From assembly GCF_902459465.1 (NCBI RefSeq), contig NC_047069.1, positions 1 to 64,000 of the forward strand: 64,000 bases of DNA. The letters are read 5' to 3'. This document shows positions 1 to 11,575 of this stretch, piece by piece. The notes beneath the pieces are model-generated. The model searched no databases. It saw nothing but the letters and a program-made list of their open reading frames with translations, and was not told where the DNA came from. Every line of letters begins with the position of its first letter. Position 1 is the first letter of the stretch. The DNA is from Asterias rubens (lineage: Eukaryota; Echinodermata; Asteroidea; Forcipulatida; Asteriidae). The position numbers were made by a program, and so were the translations under genes.

Positions 1-3000
1 AGTTTAGAGAGACGCAAACTCTACATCAAAGAGAAAAATCTGTGCCGTCATACAGACTTTCTCCTGAGTTTGGAGACTTGCAAACTCTACAACGAAAAGA
101 AAAATCTGTGCCGTCATACAGACTTTCTCCTGAGTTCGGAGAGACACAAACTTTACATCTATAAGAAAAATCTGTGCCATCATTCAGACTCTCTCCTGAG
201 TTCGGAGAGATGCAAACTCTACAATGTTAAGAAAAATCTGTGCCGTCATAGCAGACTTTGTCCTGAGTTTGGAGAGACACAAACTCTACATCAATAATCA
301 AAATCTGTGCCGTCATACAGACTGTGCTCATGTGTTTGGAGACATGCAAACTCTACAATAATAAAAAAAATCTGTGCCATCATACATACTTTCTCATGTG
401 TTTGGAGAGACACAAACTCTACATCAATTAGAAAAATCTGTGCCGTCATGCAGACTTTCTCCTGAGTTTGGAGAGACACAAACTCTACATCAATTAGAAA
501 AATCTGTGCCGTCATACAGACTTTCTCCTGAGTTTGGAGAGACACAAACTCTACATCAATTAGAAAAATCTGTGCCGTCATACAGACTTTCTCCTGAGTT
601 TGGAGACACACAAACTCTACATCAATAATAAAAATCTGTGCCGTAATAGCGGACTTTCTCCTGAGTTTGGAGAGACACAAACTCTACATCAAGTAGAAAA
701 ATCTGTGCCATCATACAGACTTTCCCCTGAGTTTGGAGACATGCAAACTCTACATCAATTAGAAAAATCTGTGCCGTCATACAGACTTTCTCCTGAGTTT
801 GGAGACACACAAACTCTACATCAATTAGAAAAATCTGTGCCGTCATACAGACTTTCTCCTGAGTTTGGAGAGAAACAAACTCTATATCAATGAGAAAAAT
901 CTGCGCCACCATGCAGACTTTCTCCTGAGTTTGGAGAGAAACAAACTCTATATCAATGAGAAAAATCTGTGCCGCCATGCAGACTTTCTCTTGAGTTTGG
1001 AGAGAAACAAACTCTACATCAATGAGAACAATCTGTGCCGTCATACAGACTTTCTCCTGAGTTTGGAGAGACACAAACTCTACATCAATAATAAAAATCT
1101 GTGCCATCATACAGACTTTCCCCTGAGTTTGGAGACATGCAAACTCTACATCAATGATTAAAATCTGTGCCGTCATACAGACTTTCTCCTGAGTTTGGAG
1201 AGATGCAAACTCTATATCAATGAGTAAATTATGTGCCGTCATACAGACTTTCTCCTGAGTTTGGAGAGATGCAAACTCTACAATGTTAAGAAATATCTGT
1301 GCCGTAATAGCGGACTTTCTCCTGAGTTTGGAGAGACACAAACTCTACATCAATTAGAAAAATCTGTGCAATCTTTCAGACTTCCTCCTGAGTTTAGAGA
1401 GACGCAAACTCTACATCAATTAAACAAATCTGTGCCGTCATACAGACTTACTCTTTGAGTTTGGAGAGAAGCAAACTCTACATCAAGGAGAAAAATCTGT
1501 GCTGTCATAGAGACTTTACCGTGAGTTTAGAGAGACGCAAACTCTACATCAAGGAGAAAAATCTGTGCTGTCACACAGACTTTCTCCTGAGTTTGGAGAG
1601 ACACAAACTCTACATCAAGGAGAAATATCTGTGCCGTCATAGAGACAGACTTTCTCCTGAGTTTGGAGAGATGCAAACTCTACAATGTTAAGAAATATCT
1701 GTGCCGTAATAGCGGACTTTCTCCTGAGTTTGGAGAGACACAAACTCTACATCAAGGAGAAATATCTGTGCTGTCATAGAGACAGACTTTCTCCTGAGTT
1801 TGGAGAGATGCAAACTCTACATCAATGAGAAAAATCTGTGCCGCCATGCACACTTTCTCATGAGTTTGGAGAGAAACAAACTCTACATCAATGAGAAAAA
1901 TCTGTGCCGTCATACAGACTTTCTCTTGAGTTTGGAGAGAAACAAACTCTACATCAATGAGAAAAATCTGTGCAGCCATGCACACTTTCTCATGAGTTTG
2001 GAGAGACACAAACTCTACATCAATAATAAAAATCTGTGCCGTCATACAGACTTTCCCCTGAGTTTGGAGACATGCAAACTCTACATCAATTAGAAAAATC
2101 TGTGCCGTCATACAGACTTTCTCCTGAGTTTGGAGACACACAAACTCTACATCAATTAGAAAAATCTGTGCCGTCATACAGACTTTCTCCTGAGTTTGGA
2201 GAGAAACAAACTCTATATCAATGAGAAAAATCTGCGCCACCATGCAGACTTTCTCCTGAGTTTGGAGAGACACAAACTCTACATCAATGATTATAATCTG
2301 TGCCGTCATACAGACTTTCTCCTGAGTTTGGAGAGATGCAAACTCTATATCAATGAGTAAATTATGTGCCGTCATACAGACTTTCTCCTGAGTTTGGAGA
2401 GATGCAAACTCTACAATGTTAAGAAAAATCTGTGCCGTCATACCGGACTTTCTCCTGAGTTTGGAGAGACACAAACTCTACATCAAGTAGAAAAATCTGT
2501 GCCATCATACAGACTTTCCCCTGAGTTTGGAGACATGCAAACTCTACATCAATTAGAAAAATCTGTGCCGTCATACAGACTTTCTCCTGAGTTTGGAGAC
2601 ACACAAACTCTACATCAATTAGAAAAATCTGTGCCGCCATACAGACTTTCTCCTGAGTTTGGAGAGAAACAAACTCTATATCAATGAGAAAAATCTGTGC
2701 CGCCATGCAGACTTTCTCCTGAGTTTGGAGAGACACAAACTCTACATCAATGATTATAATCTGTGCCGTCATACAGACTTTCTCCTGAGTTTGGAGAGAT
2801 GCAAACTCTATATCAATGAGTAAATTATGTGCCGTCATACAGATTTTCTCCTGAGTTTGGAGAGATGCAAACTCTACAATGTTAAGAAATATCTGTGCCC
2901 TAATAGCGGACTTTCTCCTGAGTTTGGAGAGACACAAACTCTACATCAAGTAGATAAATCTGTGCCGTCATACCGGACTTTCTCCTGAGTTTGGAGAGAC

Positions 3001-6000
3001 ACAAACTCTACATCAAAAAGTAAAATCTGTGCCGTCATACAGACTTTCTCCAGAGTTTAGAGAGACGCAAACTCTACATCAATGAGAAAAATCTGTGCCG
3101 TCATACCAGACTTTCTCCTGAGTGTGGAGACTTGCAAACTTTACAACGAAAGAAAAATCTGTGCCGTCTTACAGACTTTCTCCTGAGTTTGGAGAGACAC
3201 AAACTCTATATCAATTAGAAAAATCTGTGCCGTCTTACAGACTTTCTCCTGAGTTTGGAGAGACACAAACTCTATATCAATTAGAAAAATCTATGCCGTC
3301 ATACAGACTTTCTCCTGAGTTTTGAGAGATGCAAACTATACATCAATTAGAGAAGAATGTGCCGTCATACATACTTTCTCCTGAGTTTGGAGAGATGCAA
3401 ACTATACATCAATTAGAAAAATCTGTGCCGTCATACAGACTTTCTCCTGAGTTTGGAGAGACACAAACTCTACATCAATGATAAAAATCCTGAGTTTGGA
3501 GAGATGCAAACTCTACATCAATTAGAAAAAATCTGTGCCCTCATACAGTCTTTCTCCTGAGTTTGGAGAGACACAAACTCTACATCAATCATAAAATCTG
3601 TGCTGTCATACAGACTTTCTCCTGAGTTTGGAGAAATGCAAACTCTACATCAATTAGAAAAATCTGTGCCGTCATACAGACTTTCTCCTGAGTTTGGAGA
3701 GATGCAAACTCTACATCAAGTAGAAAAATCTGTGCCATCATACAGACTGTTCTCCTGTATTTGGAGAGACATAAACTCTACATCAATGAGAAACATCTGT
3801 GCCGTCATACAGACTTTCTCCTGAGTTTGGAGAGACACAAATTCTACATCAATTAGAAATATCTGTGACATCATACAGACTTTCTCCTGTGTTTGGAGAG
3901 ACACAAACTCTACATCAATAATCAAAATCTTTGTCATCATACAGACTTTCTCAAGAGTTTGGAGAGGCACAAACTCTTTATCAATAATCAAAATCTTTGC
4001 CGTCACACAGACCTTCTGATGAGATTAAAGAGACACAAACTCTACATCAAAAGTCAAAATCTTTGTCGTCATACAGACTTTCTACTGAGTTTGGAGAGAT
4101 GCAAACTCATACCAATGAGAGAAATCTGTGCCGTCAAACAGACTTTCTCCTGAGTTTGGAGAGATGCAAACTCTACATCAATAATCAAAATCTGTGCCGT
4201 CAAACAGACTTTCTCCTTAGTTTGGAGAGATGCAAACTCTACATCAATAATCAAAATCTGTGCCGTCAAACAGACTTTCTCATGAGTTTGGAGAGATGCA
4301 AACTCTACATTAATTTGAAAAATCTGTGCCGTCGTACAGACTTTCTCCTGAGTTTGGAGAGATGCAAACTCTATACCAATGAGAGAAATCTGTGCCGTCA
4401 AACAGACTTTCTCCTGAGTTTGGAGAGATGCAAACTCTACATCAATAATCAAAATCTGTGCCGTCAAACAGACTTTCTCCTTAGTTTGGAGAGATGCAAA
4501 CTCTACATCAATAATCAAAATCTGTGCCGTCAAACAGACTTTCTCATGAGTTTGGAGAGATGCAAACTCTAAATTAATTTGAAAAATCTGTGCTGTCATA
4601 CAGACTTTCTCCTGAGTTTGGAGAAATGCAAACTCTACATCAATTAGAAAAATCTGTGCCGTCATACAGACTTTCTCCTGAGTTTGGAGAGATGCAAACT
4701 CTACATCAAGTAGAAAAATCTGTGCCATCATACAGACTGTTCTCCTGTATTTGGAGAGACATAAACTCTACATCAATGAGAAACATCTGTGCCGTCATAC
4801 AGACTTTCTCCTGAGTTTGGAGAGACACAAATTCTACATCAATTAGAAATATCTGTGACATCATACAGACTTTCTCCTGTGTTTGGAGAGACACAAACTC
4901 TACATCAATAATCAAAATCTTTGTCATCATACAGACTTTCTCAAGAGTTTGGAGAGGCACAAACTCTTTATCAATAATCAAAATCTTTGCCGTCACACAG
5001 ACCTTCTGATGAGATTAAAGAGACACAAACTCTACATCAAAAGTCAAAATCTTTGTCGTCGTACAGACTTTCTACTGAGTTTGGAGAGATGCAAACTCTA
5101 TACCAATGAGAGAAATCTGTGCCGTCAAACAGACTTTCTCCTGAGTTTGGAGAGATGCAAACTCTACATCAATAATCAAAATCTGTGCCGTCAAACAGAC
5201 TTTCTCCTTAGTTTGGAGAGATGCAAACTCTACATCAATAATCAAAATCTGTGCCGTCAAACAGACTTTCTCATGAGTTTGGAGAGATGCAAACTCTACA
5301 TTAATTTGAAAAATCTGTGCTGTCATACAGACTTTCTCCTGAGTTTGGAGAAATGCAAACTCTACATCAATTAGAAAAATCTGTGCCGTCATACAGACTT
5401 TCTCCTGAGTTTGGAGAGATGCAAACTCTACATCAAGTAGAAAAATCTGTGCCATCATACAGACTGTTCTCCTGTATTTGGAGAGACATAAACTCTACAT
5501 CAATGAGAAACATCTGTGCCGTCATACAGACTTTCTCCTGAGTTTGGAGAGACACAAATTCTACATCAATTAGAAATATCTGTGACATCATACAGACTTT
5601 CTCCTGTGTTTGGAGAGACACAAACTCTACATCAATAATCAAAATCTTTGTCATCATACAGACTTTCTCAAGAGTTTGGAGAGGCACAAACTCTTTATCA
5701 ATAATCAAAATCTTTGCCGTCACACAGACCTTCTGATGAGATTAAAGAGACACAAACTCTACATCAAAAGTCAAAATCTTTGTCGTCATACAGACTTTCT
5801 ACTGAGTTTGGAGAGATGCAAACTCTATACCAATGAGAGAAATCTGTGCCGTCAAACAGACTTTCTCCTGAGTTTGGAGAGATGCAAACTCTACATCAAT
5901 AATCAAAATCTGTGCCGTCAAACAGACTTTCTCCTTAGTTTGGAGAGATGCAAACTCTACATCAATAATCAAAATCTGTGCCGTCAAACAGACTTTCTCA

Positions 6001-6112
6001 TGAGTTTGGAGAGATGCAAACTCTACATTAATTTGAAAAATCTGTGCCGTCGTACAGACTTTCTTCTGAGTTTGGAGGGACACAAACTCTACATCATTAG
6101 GAAAAATCTGTA
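1..6112. repeat. 66-bp tandem satellite array, about 90 units, open at left edge
   Basis: A unit of about 66 bp is repeated from the first base to about 6112. Each unit reads roughly GAGTTTGGAGAGACACAAAC, then TCTACATCAAT plus a variable linker, then AAAAATCTGTGCCGTCAT and ACAGACTTTCTCCT. Subtypes differ in the linker (TTAG, TGAG, AATAATAA or AATAATCA, GTTAAG) and in ACAC versus ATGC. Every typical unit contains the inverted pair GAGTTTG / CAAACTC separated by 8 nt. Because 66 is a multiple of three, reading frames stay open across many units on both strands, with breaks where a unit gains or loses a base (for example the TAATAGCGGAC subtype). I read these frames as by-products of the period and not as genes. 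The array starts outside the window, so its full length is unknown. Confidence 0.96.
3595..6112. repeat. Higher-order repeat of 11 satellite units (about 727 bp), three copies
   Basis: Three near-identical blocks begin at about 3600, 4590 and 5317. The 4590 to 5317 spacing is 727 bp, which is eleven 66-bp units plus one base; the extra base is the G in the CAGACTGTTCTCC unit. The first block is 990 bp long because four units (264 bp, the CATACCAATGAGAG to TTAATTTGAAAAAT segment) are duplicated inside it and one base is missing at about 4092 (CTCATACC instead of CTCTATACC). The third block ends at the array edge. The blocks differ at very few positions, so this end of the array was homogenised recently. 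Confidence 0.9.
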
Positions 6113-6960
6113 CTGGTGTGTTTTGGATTTCAGAGGCCCACATCTTAAAATTGAGATGAGATCCAACACATTGATACAGTCAGTTGATCAGTTCGAGACA
6201 TTGACCAGTTCCAAATCACTTCAACTTTTCAAGAAACCACATTATTAATTTACTTTTCAGATCGCTAATTTCTGTTGATATATATGAAAACATAATATCC
6301 AATAAGACTGATTCAAGAACTGACTCCGCGATAGTGCAATTAATTACAATCCTATAAGCTAGGTAGTAGTCCCAGCCATCTTTCTATACCTTCCGCCCAG
6401 GTAGTAGTTAAAAACTACTGAATTATTTTCAGAACTAAATTCTTTTCAGAACTAAGAAGTCTCCTGAACATCCGATAAATCTACTCCGCGGTAGTAGAGT
6501 ATAGAAAGACAGTTCTCTAAGAACAAAAATCTAACTGGCAAGTAGAAACACACGAGGTGTAACCACAAACCAAACATATATTGATAACCAATAAACCAAA
6601 CATCATCAACACATAAATTATGTAAATTTTTCAGAAATTTTTGCGATATTGATCATTGTTTTCAAAACAAAATGTTGATTGAAAAACGCTGTTTAACCTC
6701 CATCTTCAAACTGTGAACATGAGTGCGAGAAACATTTATACTTAGTATGTCTATGAAATATTTTGCATAAAACTGTCTTATCTTTTTTAGGGGATGACAG
6801 TACCGAAATTCAACTTTTAGCATGATTGGGGGTGGGGGGGGGGGCATCTTACCCTTGACCGATTGGGATCCCTCAACAGCTCATTATGGTGGTGACCTCA
6901 GTGAGGTGGTGACCTCAGTGGGGTAAAACTGTACAGCTGCTGTTGAAAGCTTACCGCTTT
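6113..6960. other. Gene-free stretch next to the satellite
   Basis: I see no gene here. The last satellite unit degenerates at about 6100-6115. The segment around 6300-6500 (CCTTCCGCCCAGGTAGTAGT, AATCCTATAAGCT) is related in inverted orientation to the repeat at 19130-19400. A run of G (GGGGGTGGGGGGGGGGGGC) lies at about 6828-6845, and a short direct repeat GGTGGTGACCTCAGTG occurs at about 6890-6920. Confidence 0.6.
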
Positions 6961-6961
6961 T

Positions 6962-7302
6962 AAAGACACTGGACACGTTTGGTAATATTGTCAAAGACCA
7001 GTCTTCTCACTTGGTGTATCTCAACATATGCACAAAATAACAAACCTGGAAATCTTGTACTCAATTGGTCATCGAAGTTGCAAGAGAATAATGAAAGAAA
7101 AAAAATGTGCACAAATTTGTGTGCTTTCAGATGCCTAAATGAAAGAAATTACTATTTCTCAAGAACTAAGTCACCTCAGATAGATTCGTTTCTCACAATG
7201 TTTTATACTATCAACAGCTCTCCCTTGCTCTTTAATACCAAGTAAGTTTTTTATGCTGACAATCATTTTAAGTAATTACCAATAGTGTCCAGTGCCTTTG
7301 AG
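6962..7302 (-). mobile_element. M1 MITE copy, reverse orientation
   Basis: It starts with AAGACACTGGACACGTTTGG and ends with AATTACCAATAGTGTCCAGT, the inverted ends of the M1 family. Internal landmarks are CTCACTTGGTGTATCTCAAC, GTTTCTCACAATGTTTTATA and CAACAGCTCTCC. It has no coding capacity. Orientation is defined relative to the copy at 38470. Confidence 0.85.
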
Positions 7303-7344
7303 GCATTGTAACAATGAATGAAATTGAATAGAGAGACATAATGG

Positions 7345-7597
7345 GTGTGTCGATTAGCTTCCCCGTGTCAACCCCGTGGTGCTCATTCAGGTGAGCCCCT
7401 GACAAGAGGTAATCAAACAGTCACACTCGCCCTCTGGTGGTGACGTCATGCACCTGGGGCAAGCCCCAAGTGACCCGTTCCACAAGCAGGGCACTTGGGG
7501 TTGACCCGGGTGAGCCCCTGGAATGACGTCAAAGCTATTTGAACATACCGGGGGCAGACCGGGGTTGACCAGGGGAAGCTAATCGAATGCACCCATA
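7345..7597. mobile_element. TIR element, GGGAAGCTAATCGAATGCACC family (about 250 bp)
   Basis: The element has inverted ends (TCGATTAGCTTCCC at the left, GGGGAAGCTAATCGAATGCA at the right) and internal blocks GGTGAGCCCCTGACAAGAG, CACAAGCAGGGCACTTGG and GGAATGACGTCAA. Two further copies lie at 40163-40408 (inverted) and 63455-63712. It is non-coding and GC-rich compared with its surroundings. Confidence 0.85.
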
Positions 7598-7739
7598 GGG
7601 GAAATTTCTTTGCTCACCTGTATTTGTTCCAAATGCAGATGTCTAACACTAACACTACAATCCAGTCGTCTGAGATTGACACTTAGATGGACAAATCCAG
7701 CCAAAGATTTACAAATATTGCCAGCACGAACCACACCCT

Positions 7740-8116
7740 GCAAAGTTCACATTTTTGGTAATTGTCAAAGACCAGAATTCTCACTTGGTGTATCTCAACA
7801 TACAAATGCACAAAATAACAAACCTGTGAAAACTTGAGCTCAATTTGTTGTCAAAGTTCCAAGAGCATAATGAAAGAAAAAACACACTTGATGTAAAACT
7901 TTGTGTGCTTTCAGATGCATACTAAAAGGCATCAGGCTTCAAGTCTTTTAATATTTAAGCGAGAAATTACTTCTTTCTCGAAAACTGCGTTACTTTAGAG
8001 GAAGCCGTTTCTCACAATGTTTTATACTATCAACAGCCCTCCATTGCTCATTACCAAGGAAGTGTTTAGGCTAACGATTGTTTTGAGAATAACCAAAATG
8101 TCCAGTGTCTTTAAGA
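7740..8116 (-). mobile_element. M1 MITE copy, reverse orientation, diverged left end
   Basis: Shared blocks are TTTTGGTAATTGTCAAAGAC, CTCACTTGGTGTATCTCAAC, TTTCTCACAATGTTTTATAC and AATGTCCAGTGTCTTTAAGA at the right end. The left terminus is poorly preserved. Confidence 0.8.
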
Positions 8117-9056
8117 GCCAATTCCAATGACACTGTTTAGGTCATAATTTCCATGAAAGAGGGCACTTTAGCGAAGTGAATATATTTTTTATGCTATTTA
8201 TGTTTAAGTTGATATGTATGAGGTTTATGAGACTTCAAATATTATAACTTTTTTATCACAACATTTTATGCTTTATGTGAATTGCTGCTTTATGTCCCGA
8301 AGGACGGGGCAATAATGGTGCCTTGCATAAAAAGAAAAGGCAACTGTTAGGTAACTAACTCTTATTTAACACTTTCGGTTAGAATCCTACATCAGCTCTC
8401 CATAGTGTCAAGCATTTTAAGAAGGTAATGCACAATTTTTATGCCCCAAAAATTGCATCTGAAAAGCGTTACAGCAGTACACTTATACAGTCATATTGTG
8501 TATCCCAATTCTTCCTGTGTGGACAACGAAACTGCTCTGGATTTTCGGCAATATCTCAAAAACAGAACACCTTTTCACATGAAGTTTTCCAGAAATTTTG
8601 TAAGAAATGAAATTTTTCGGATATAGAAGATACAACTTTAAGAGATTTAAACGATCAAAATTTCCACAAAAAAAAGGTACTGCCTTTAAAGACACAAGTG
8701 TTAAGACCAGGGATGGATTTCACTAGTCTTATCTCATAGCTCGTCCCAACTTAGAAATACATGTATAGCCTTAAGTTTTAACTTCTTAAGAGTCCTAGGA
8801 CTAGTCCTAAGTTAGGACCATCTTTGTGTGATCGACCCCAGGACTCAAATGATCAGAAACACTAGAGCTCGGCCACAACACAGCATTAAATCATACGTTT
8901 TAAATTCCCTTCAATAAAACACAAAATAAAAACACTAAACATCAGACTATTTTTGTTTATCGTTGTCTTTATTTTTCAACTGAAATACACTAGTTCAAAT
9001 GACCTTAAAAATTAACAAGCTCAACTTGAAATTGGAAATAAAAAAACCCCTCAATA
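8117..9056. other. Gene-free stretch with low-copy repeat remnants
   Basis: I see no gene. The segment 8405-8700 is AT-rich and ends in a M1-like CTGCCTTTAAAGACAC. The segment 8705-8850 (GGATGGATTTCACTAGTCTTA, CCTAGGACTAGTCCTAAGTT, ending ATCGACCCCA) has a diverged copy at about 36245-36375. Confidence 0.5.
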
Positions 9057-9232
9057 GACCATTCCCATGAAATATGCTAATTTCATTCGCGCATGCGTAC
9101 AGTCCCTATTGGTTGGCAAACGTCACAGAGACATGCACTAAGCATACACACGTCACGCAATGTTCCCAACCAAATTGTTTGTGCGCATGCGCTATGTGCA
9201 ATTTAAATATTTCATGGGAAGGGTCTATTGGA
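9057..9232. mobile_element. TIR element, CCATGAAATATGCTAA family
   Basis: The left end, CCATTCCCATGAAATATGC, is the inverse of the right end, ATATTTCATGGGAAGGGTC. Internal arms are GCGCATGCGTACAG and GTGCGCATGCGCTATG, plus ATTGGTTGGCAAACGT and CAACCAAATTG. A second copy lies at 34372-34568 inside the kinesin gene. Confidence 0.85.
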
Positions 9233-9366
9233 TGGTCAATGAAATGAATCTTCGGATATAAACAAAGTTAGAAAAACTGTACACAGAGATGGGAGTCAGC
9301 TGCGACTTATGCAGGGACATGTATTTCAAGAAAATGCATTCTATATGAAATTCCCAGTCAGAGTTA

Positions 9367-9540
9367 AGGCCTGGTCCAACTGCAGCGATAACGAGAACAA
9401 TATCGATAACGACGCCAAGAGAACGCATTCTATTGGTTGAATGAGCGTGTGCGTATTCTGCGTGGAGCAATTCAACCAATAGAACGCGTTATCTTTGCGT
9501 CGTGATCGTTATCGTTCTCGTTGCAGTGGGACCGGGCCTT
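9367..9540. mobile_element. Foldback element, about 174 bp
   Basis: AAGGCCTGGTCCAACTGCAG at the left is inverted at the right as TTGCAGTGGGACCGGGCCTT. The arms continue inwards (ATAACGAGAACAATATCGAT against ATCGTTATCGTTCTCG) to AACGCATTCTATTGGTTGAA and TTCAACCAATAGAACGCG. Almost the whole element can fold into one hairpin. No second copy was seen. Confidence 0.8.
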
Positions 9541-9555
9541 CAACCTGGATCCAGA

Positions 9556-10032
9556 CTTAAACCCCGTTCACACATAGGCGCCGCTTCTACTACGATGGAA
9601 AAATTGGTCGAGAGCGTGTCAAATCGTGGACCAATCGTTGGCCAAACGTTGGAGGATCTCCATGGTTTGGACGGGGTGGGAAGCTGCATTCTCTCCCCAC
9701 GCCAACAATAAAGTCATAGTGGGAACGCCATCAATCGCACAAGCAGTGTGGCAGCATCGTGGTAAGATCGCAGCACTGCTGCCAACCATTTCAAAGTAGA
9801 AAACTACTAGATCAGCATCGGTCTAGGTTTAATCCTAGTGACAGCGAGTCAGCAACAGTGGTGACGTAGAAGCAGTACTTTTGCATAAAATAAATCCATT
9901 GAAATGAAAATGTTGCGTGCAGTCTTTAATTTGCATTACTGCTTGATTTTGACGTCGATTGTGTCCTGACTTGATACATTTTTGAGATCGCGGTGTTCGT
10001 TAGGTCGTAGGGCTGTGTGAACGGGGTTTTTA
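9556..10032. mobile_element. Putative TIR element, AACCCCGTTCACACA ends
   Basis: TTAAACCCCGTTCACACATA at about 9556 is mirrored by GGGCTGTGTGAACGGGGTTT at about 10010-10030. It directly follows the preceding foldback element. The interior is unique in this window and has no coding capacity. Confidence 0.65.
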
Positions 10033-10067
10033 GTGGGCCTTACCAATTTCTGGATCAGTAATGACCG

Positions 10068-10320
10068 GCACCCAATTTTATAAAAGCCTGTAAGCACAAA
10101 AACTTGCTAGGCATAGAGAAATATTGCTTAACAGCAACAATTTACAAGCCAAAATTACATTAAGTTTCAATGTTGTGATTGGTGTCCCACTCAATGTTTG
10201 CTTAGCAAAGAATTTTGTTAAGCAGTATTTTCTGTTTCAACAGCTTTAAATATATTAAACAGAAAAAATACTACTTAGCAAATTTCCTTGCTAACAGTAA
10301 ATGAGTGAGGCACCAGTTGT
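10068..10320. mobile_element. Foldback repeat with GCTTAGCA motifs
   Basis: GGCACCCAATTTTATAAAAG and AGTGAGGCACCAGTTGTAA bound the segment. Several TGCTTAGCAAA and TTGCTAAGC motifs occur in opposite orientations. Related sequence occurs at 53640-53775, 37345-37470 and, in a better preserved form, 59697-59916. Confidence 0.6.
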
Positions 10321-10684
10321 AACAATAATAATGATAATAATAGTCAGTTTTTATATAGCGCTTTTCACTAGCTGGTAACCAGTTTCTGCTATCTGTATCA
10401 AAATATCGCAGAATTTGTGTAGAAATCCTATTAGTTAACCACTTTCCAGGTCAGCCGGACCAAGAAATGGAATGGGTTAGGGGCCCCTAAATGAAACTTG
10501 ACGTCAAGCATCAGAGGTAAACCACTGTTGAATCACTAGAAACGCACATATTTGTCTGCGCAACCCATAGGATTGGCCAATGAACAGTATTGGTCTTTTG
10601 ATCAACAGGCAAGGGCGCCCTTTCCAAATGGCGTCATGTGAATAAGGTCTATTCCTAACAATGCTACATTGTGATGCCAATATT

Positions 10685-10912
10685 GAAGGCAGTGGACACT
10701 ATTGGTAATTACTCTAAATAATTATCAGCATAAAACCTTTCTTGGTGACGAGTAATGGGGAGAGGTTGGTGGTATAAAACATTGTGTGAAACAGCTCCCT
10801 CTGAAGTGCCATAGTTTCGAGGAAGAAATAGTTTTCCACGAATTTGATTTCGAGACCTCAAGTTTAGAATTTGAGGTCTCGAAATCAACCATCTAAACGC
10901 ACACTTACTTAA
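10685..10912 (+). mobile_element. M1 MITE left half, truncated
   Basis: It runs from AAGGCAGTGGACACTATTGG through CATAAAACCTTTCTTGGTGA and AACATTGTGTGAAACAGCTC to AACCATCTAAACGCACAC, then stops abruptly where another M1 copy in the opposite orientation begins. Confidence 0.85.
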
Positions 10913-11284
10913 AGGCAATGGCCACGTTTGGTTATTGTCAAACTCCAGTATCCTCACTTAGTATATCCCAATATCTGCATGAAATAACAAACCTCTTAAA
11001 ATTTGAGCTCAATTGGTCATTGAATTTGCAAGAAAATATCGAAAGGAAAAACAGCTCTGTTACATTCCTTTGTGTAATTTCAGATGCTTAATAAAAGTTT
11101 TTAGCTGAAATCTTTCATTATTTTATTGAGAAATTACCTCTTTCTCAAAAACTACATTACTTCAGAGGGAGCCGTTTCTCACAATGTTTTATACAATCGA
11201 CAGCTCTCCATTGCTTGTTATCAAGTAAGTTTTTATGCAAACAATTTTTGTGAGTAACTACCAATAGTGTCTAGTGCCTTTAGA
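10913..11284 (-). mobile_element. M1 MITE copy, reverse, abutting or inserted in the previous copy
   Basis: It begins TTAAAGGCAATGGCCACGTT immediately after the truncated copy and ends CTACCAATAGTGTCTAGTGC CTTTAG at about 11283. The direct junction of two opposite half and full copies suggests nested insertion followed by loss of the other half. Confidence 0.85.
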
Positions 11285-11392
11285 TATCATAGTTGTAATT
11301 GCTGTGCATTACGGTTTTACTTCGGCTCTTAGTGTTATCCATAGGAGTGACTGGGTGTCTTTAAAACACCCTGTTTTAAGTTTGGACACCTT

Positions 11393-11575
11393 GTTCCAGG
11401 CCTGACACATCACACGGAGGCAACAAAGGCGATTGCCTCCGTGCCCCCTGGTCATTTCCTTGGTGCCCTTGAAATGCTCCAGTAGAAATTTACAATTTCC
11501 TCATAGGGTGCCCTTTACCAACAAGAAAATGCCTTGGGGCCCAACGAAGCATACAGGCCTGCTGTTTCATCTTTT
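11393..11575. repeat. Dispersed repeat, TTTCCTTGGTGCCCTTGAAA type
   Basis: Blocks GAGGCAACAAAGGCGATTGC, AAATTTACAATTTCCTCATA and CAAGAAAATGCCTTGG recur in diverged form at about 30265-30355, 34205-34355 and 53395-53540. It is non-coding and of unknown class. Confidence 0.55.

Noticed and set aside
65..300. Zinc-finger-like pattern in the plus-strand frame (NLCRHTDFLLSLERHKLYI)
   Set aside because: Only one cysteine per 22-residue unit and no C-x2-4-C ... H-x3-5-H spacing; stops recur in subtypes with TTAG linkers.
1..6112. CRISPR-like or protein-coding interpretation of the direct repeats
   Set aside because: There are no unique spacers between constant repeats; the whole 66-bp unit is repeated. 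The surrounding genes are spliced metazoan genes. Long frames on both strands follow from the period being divisible by three.
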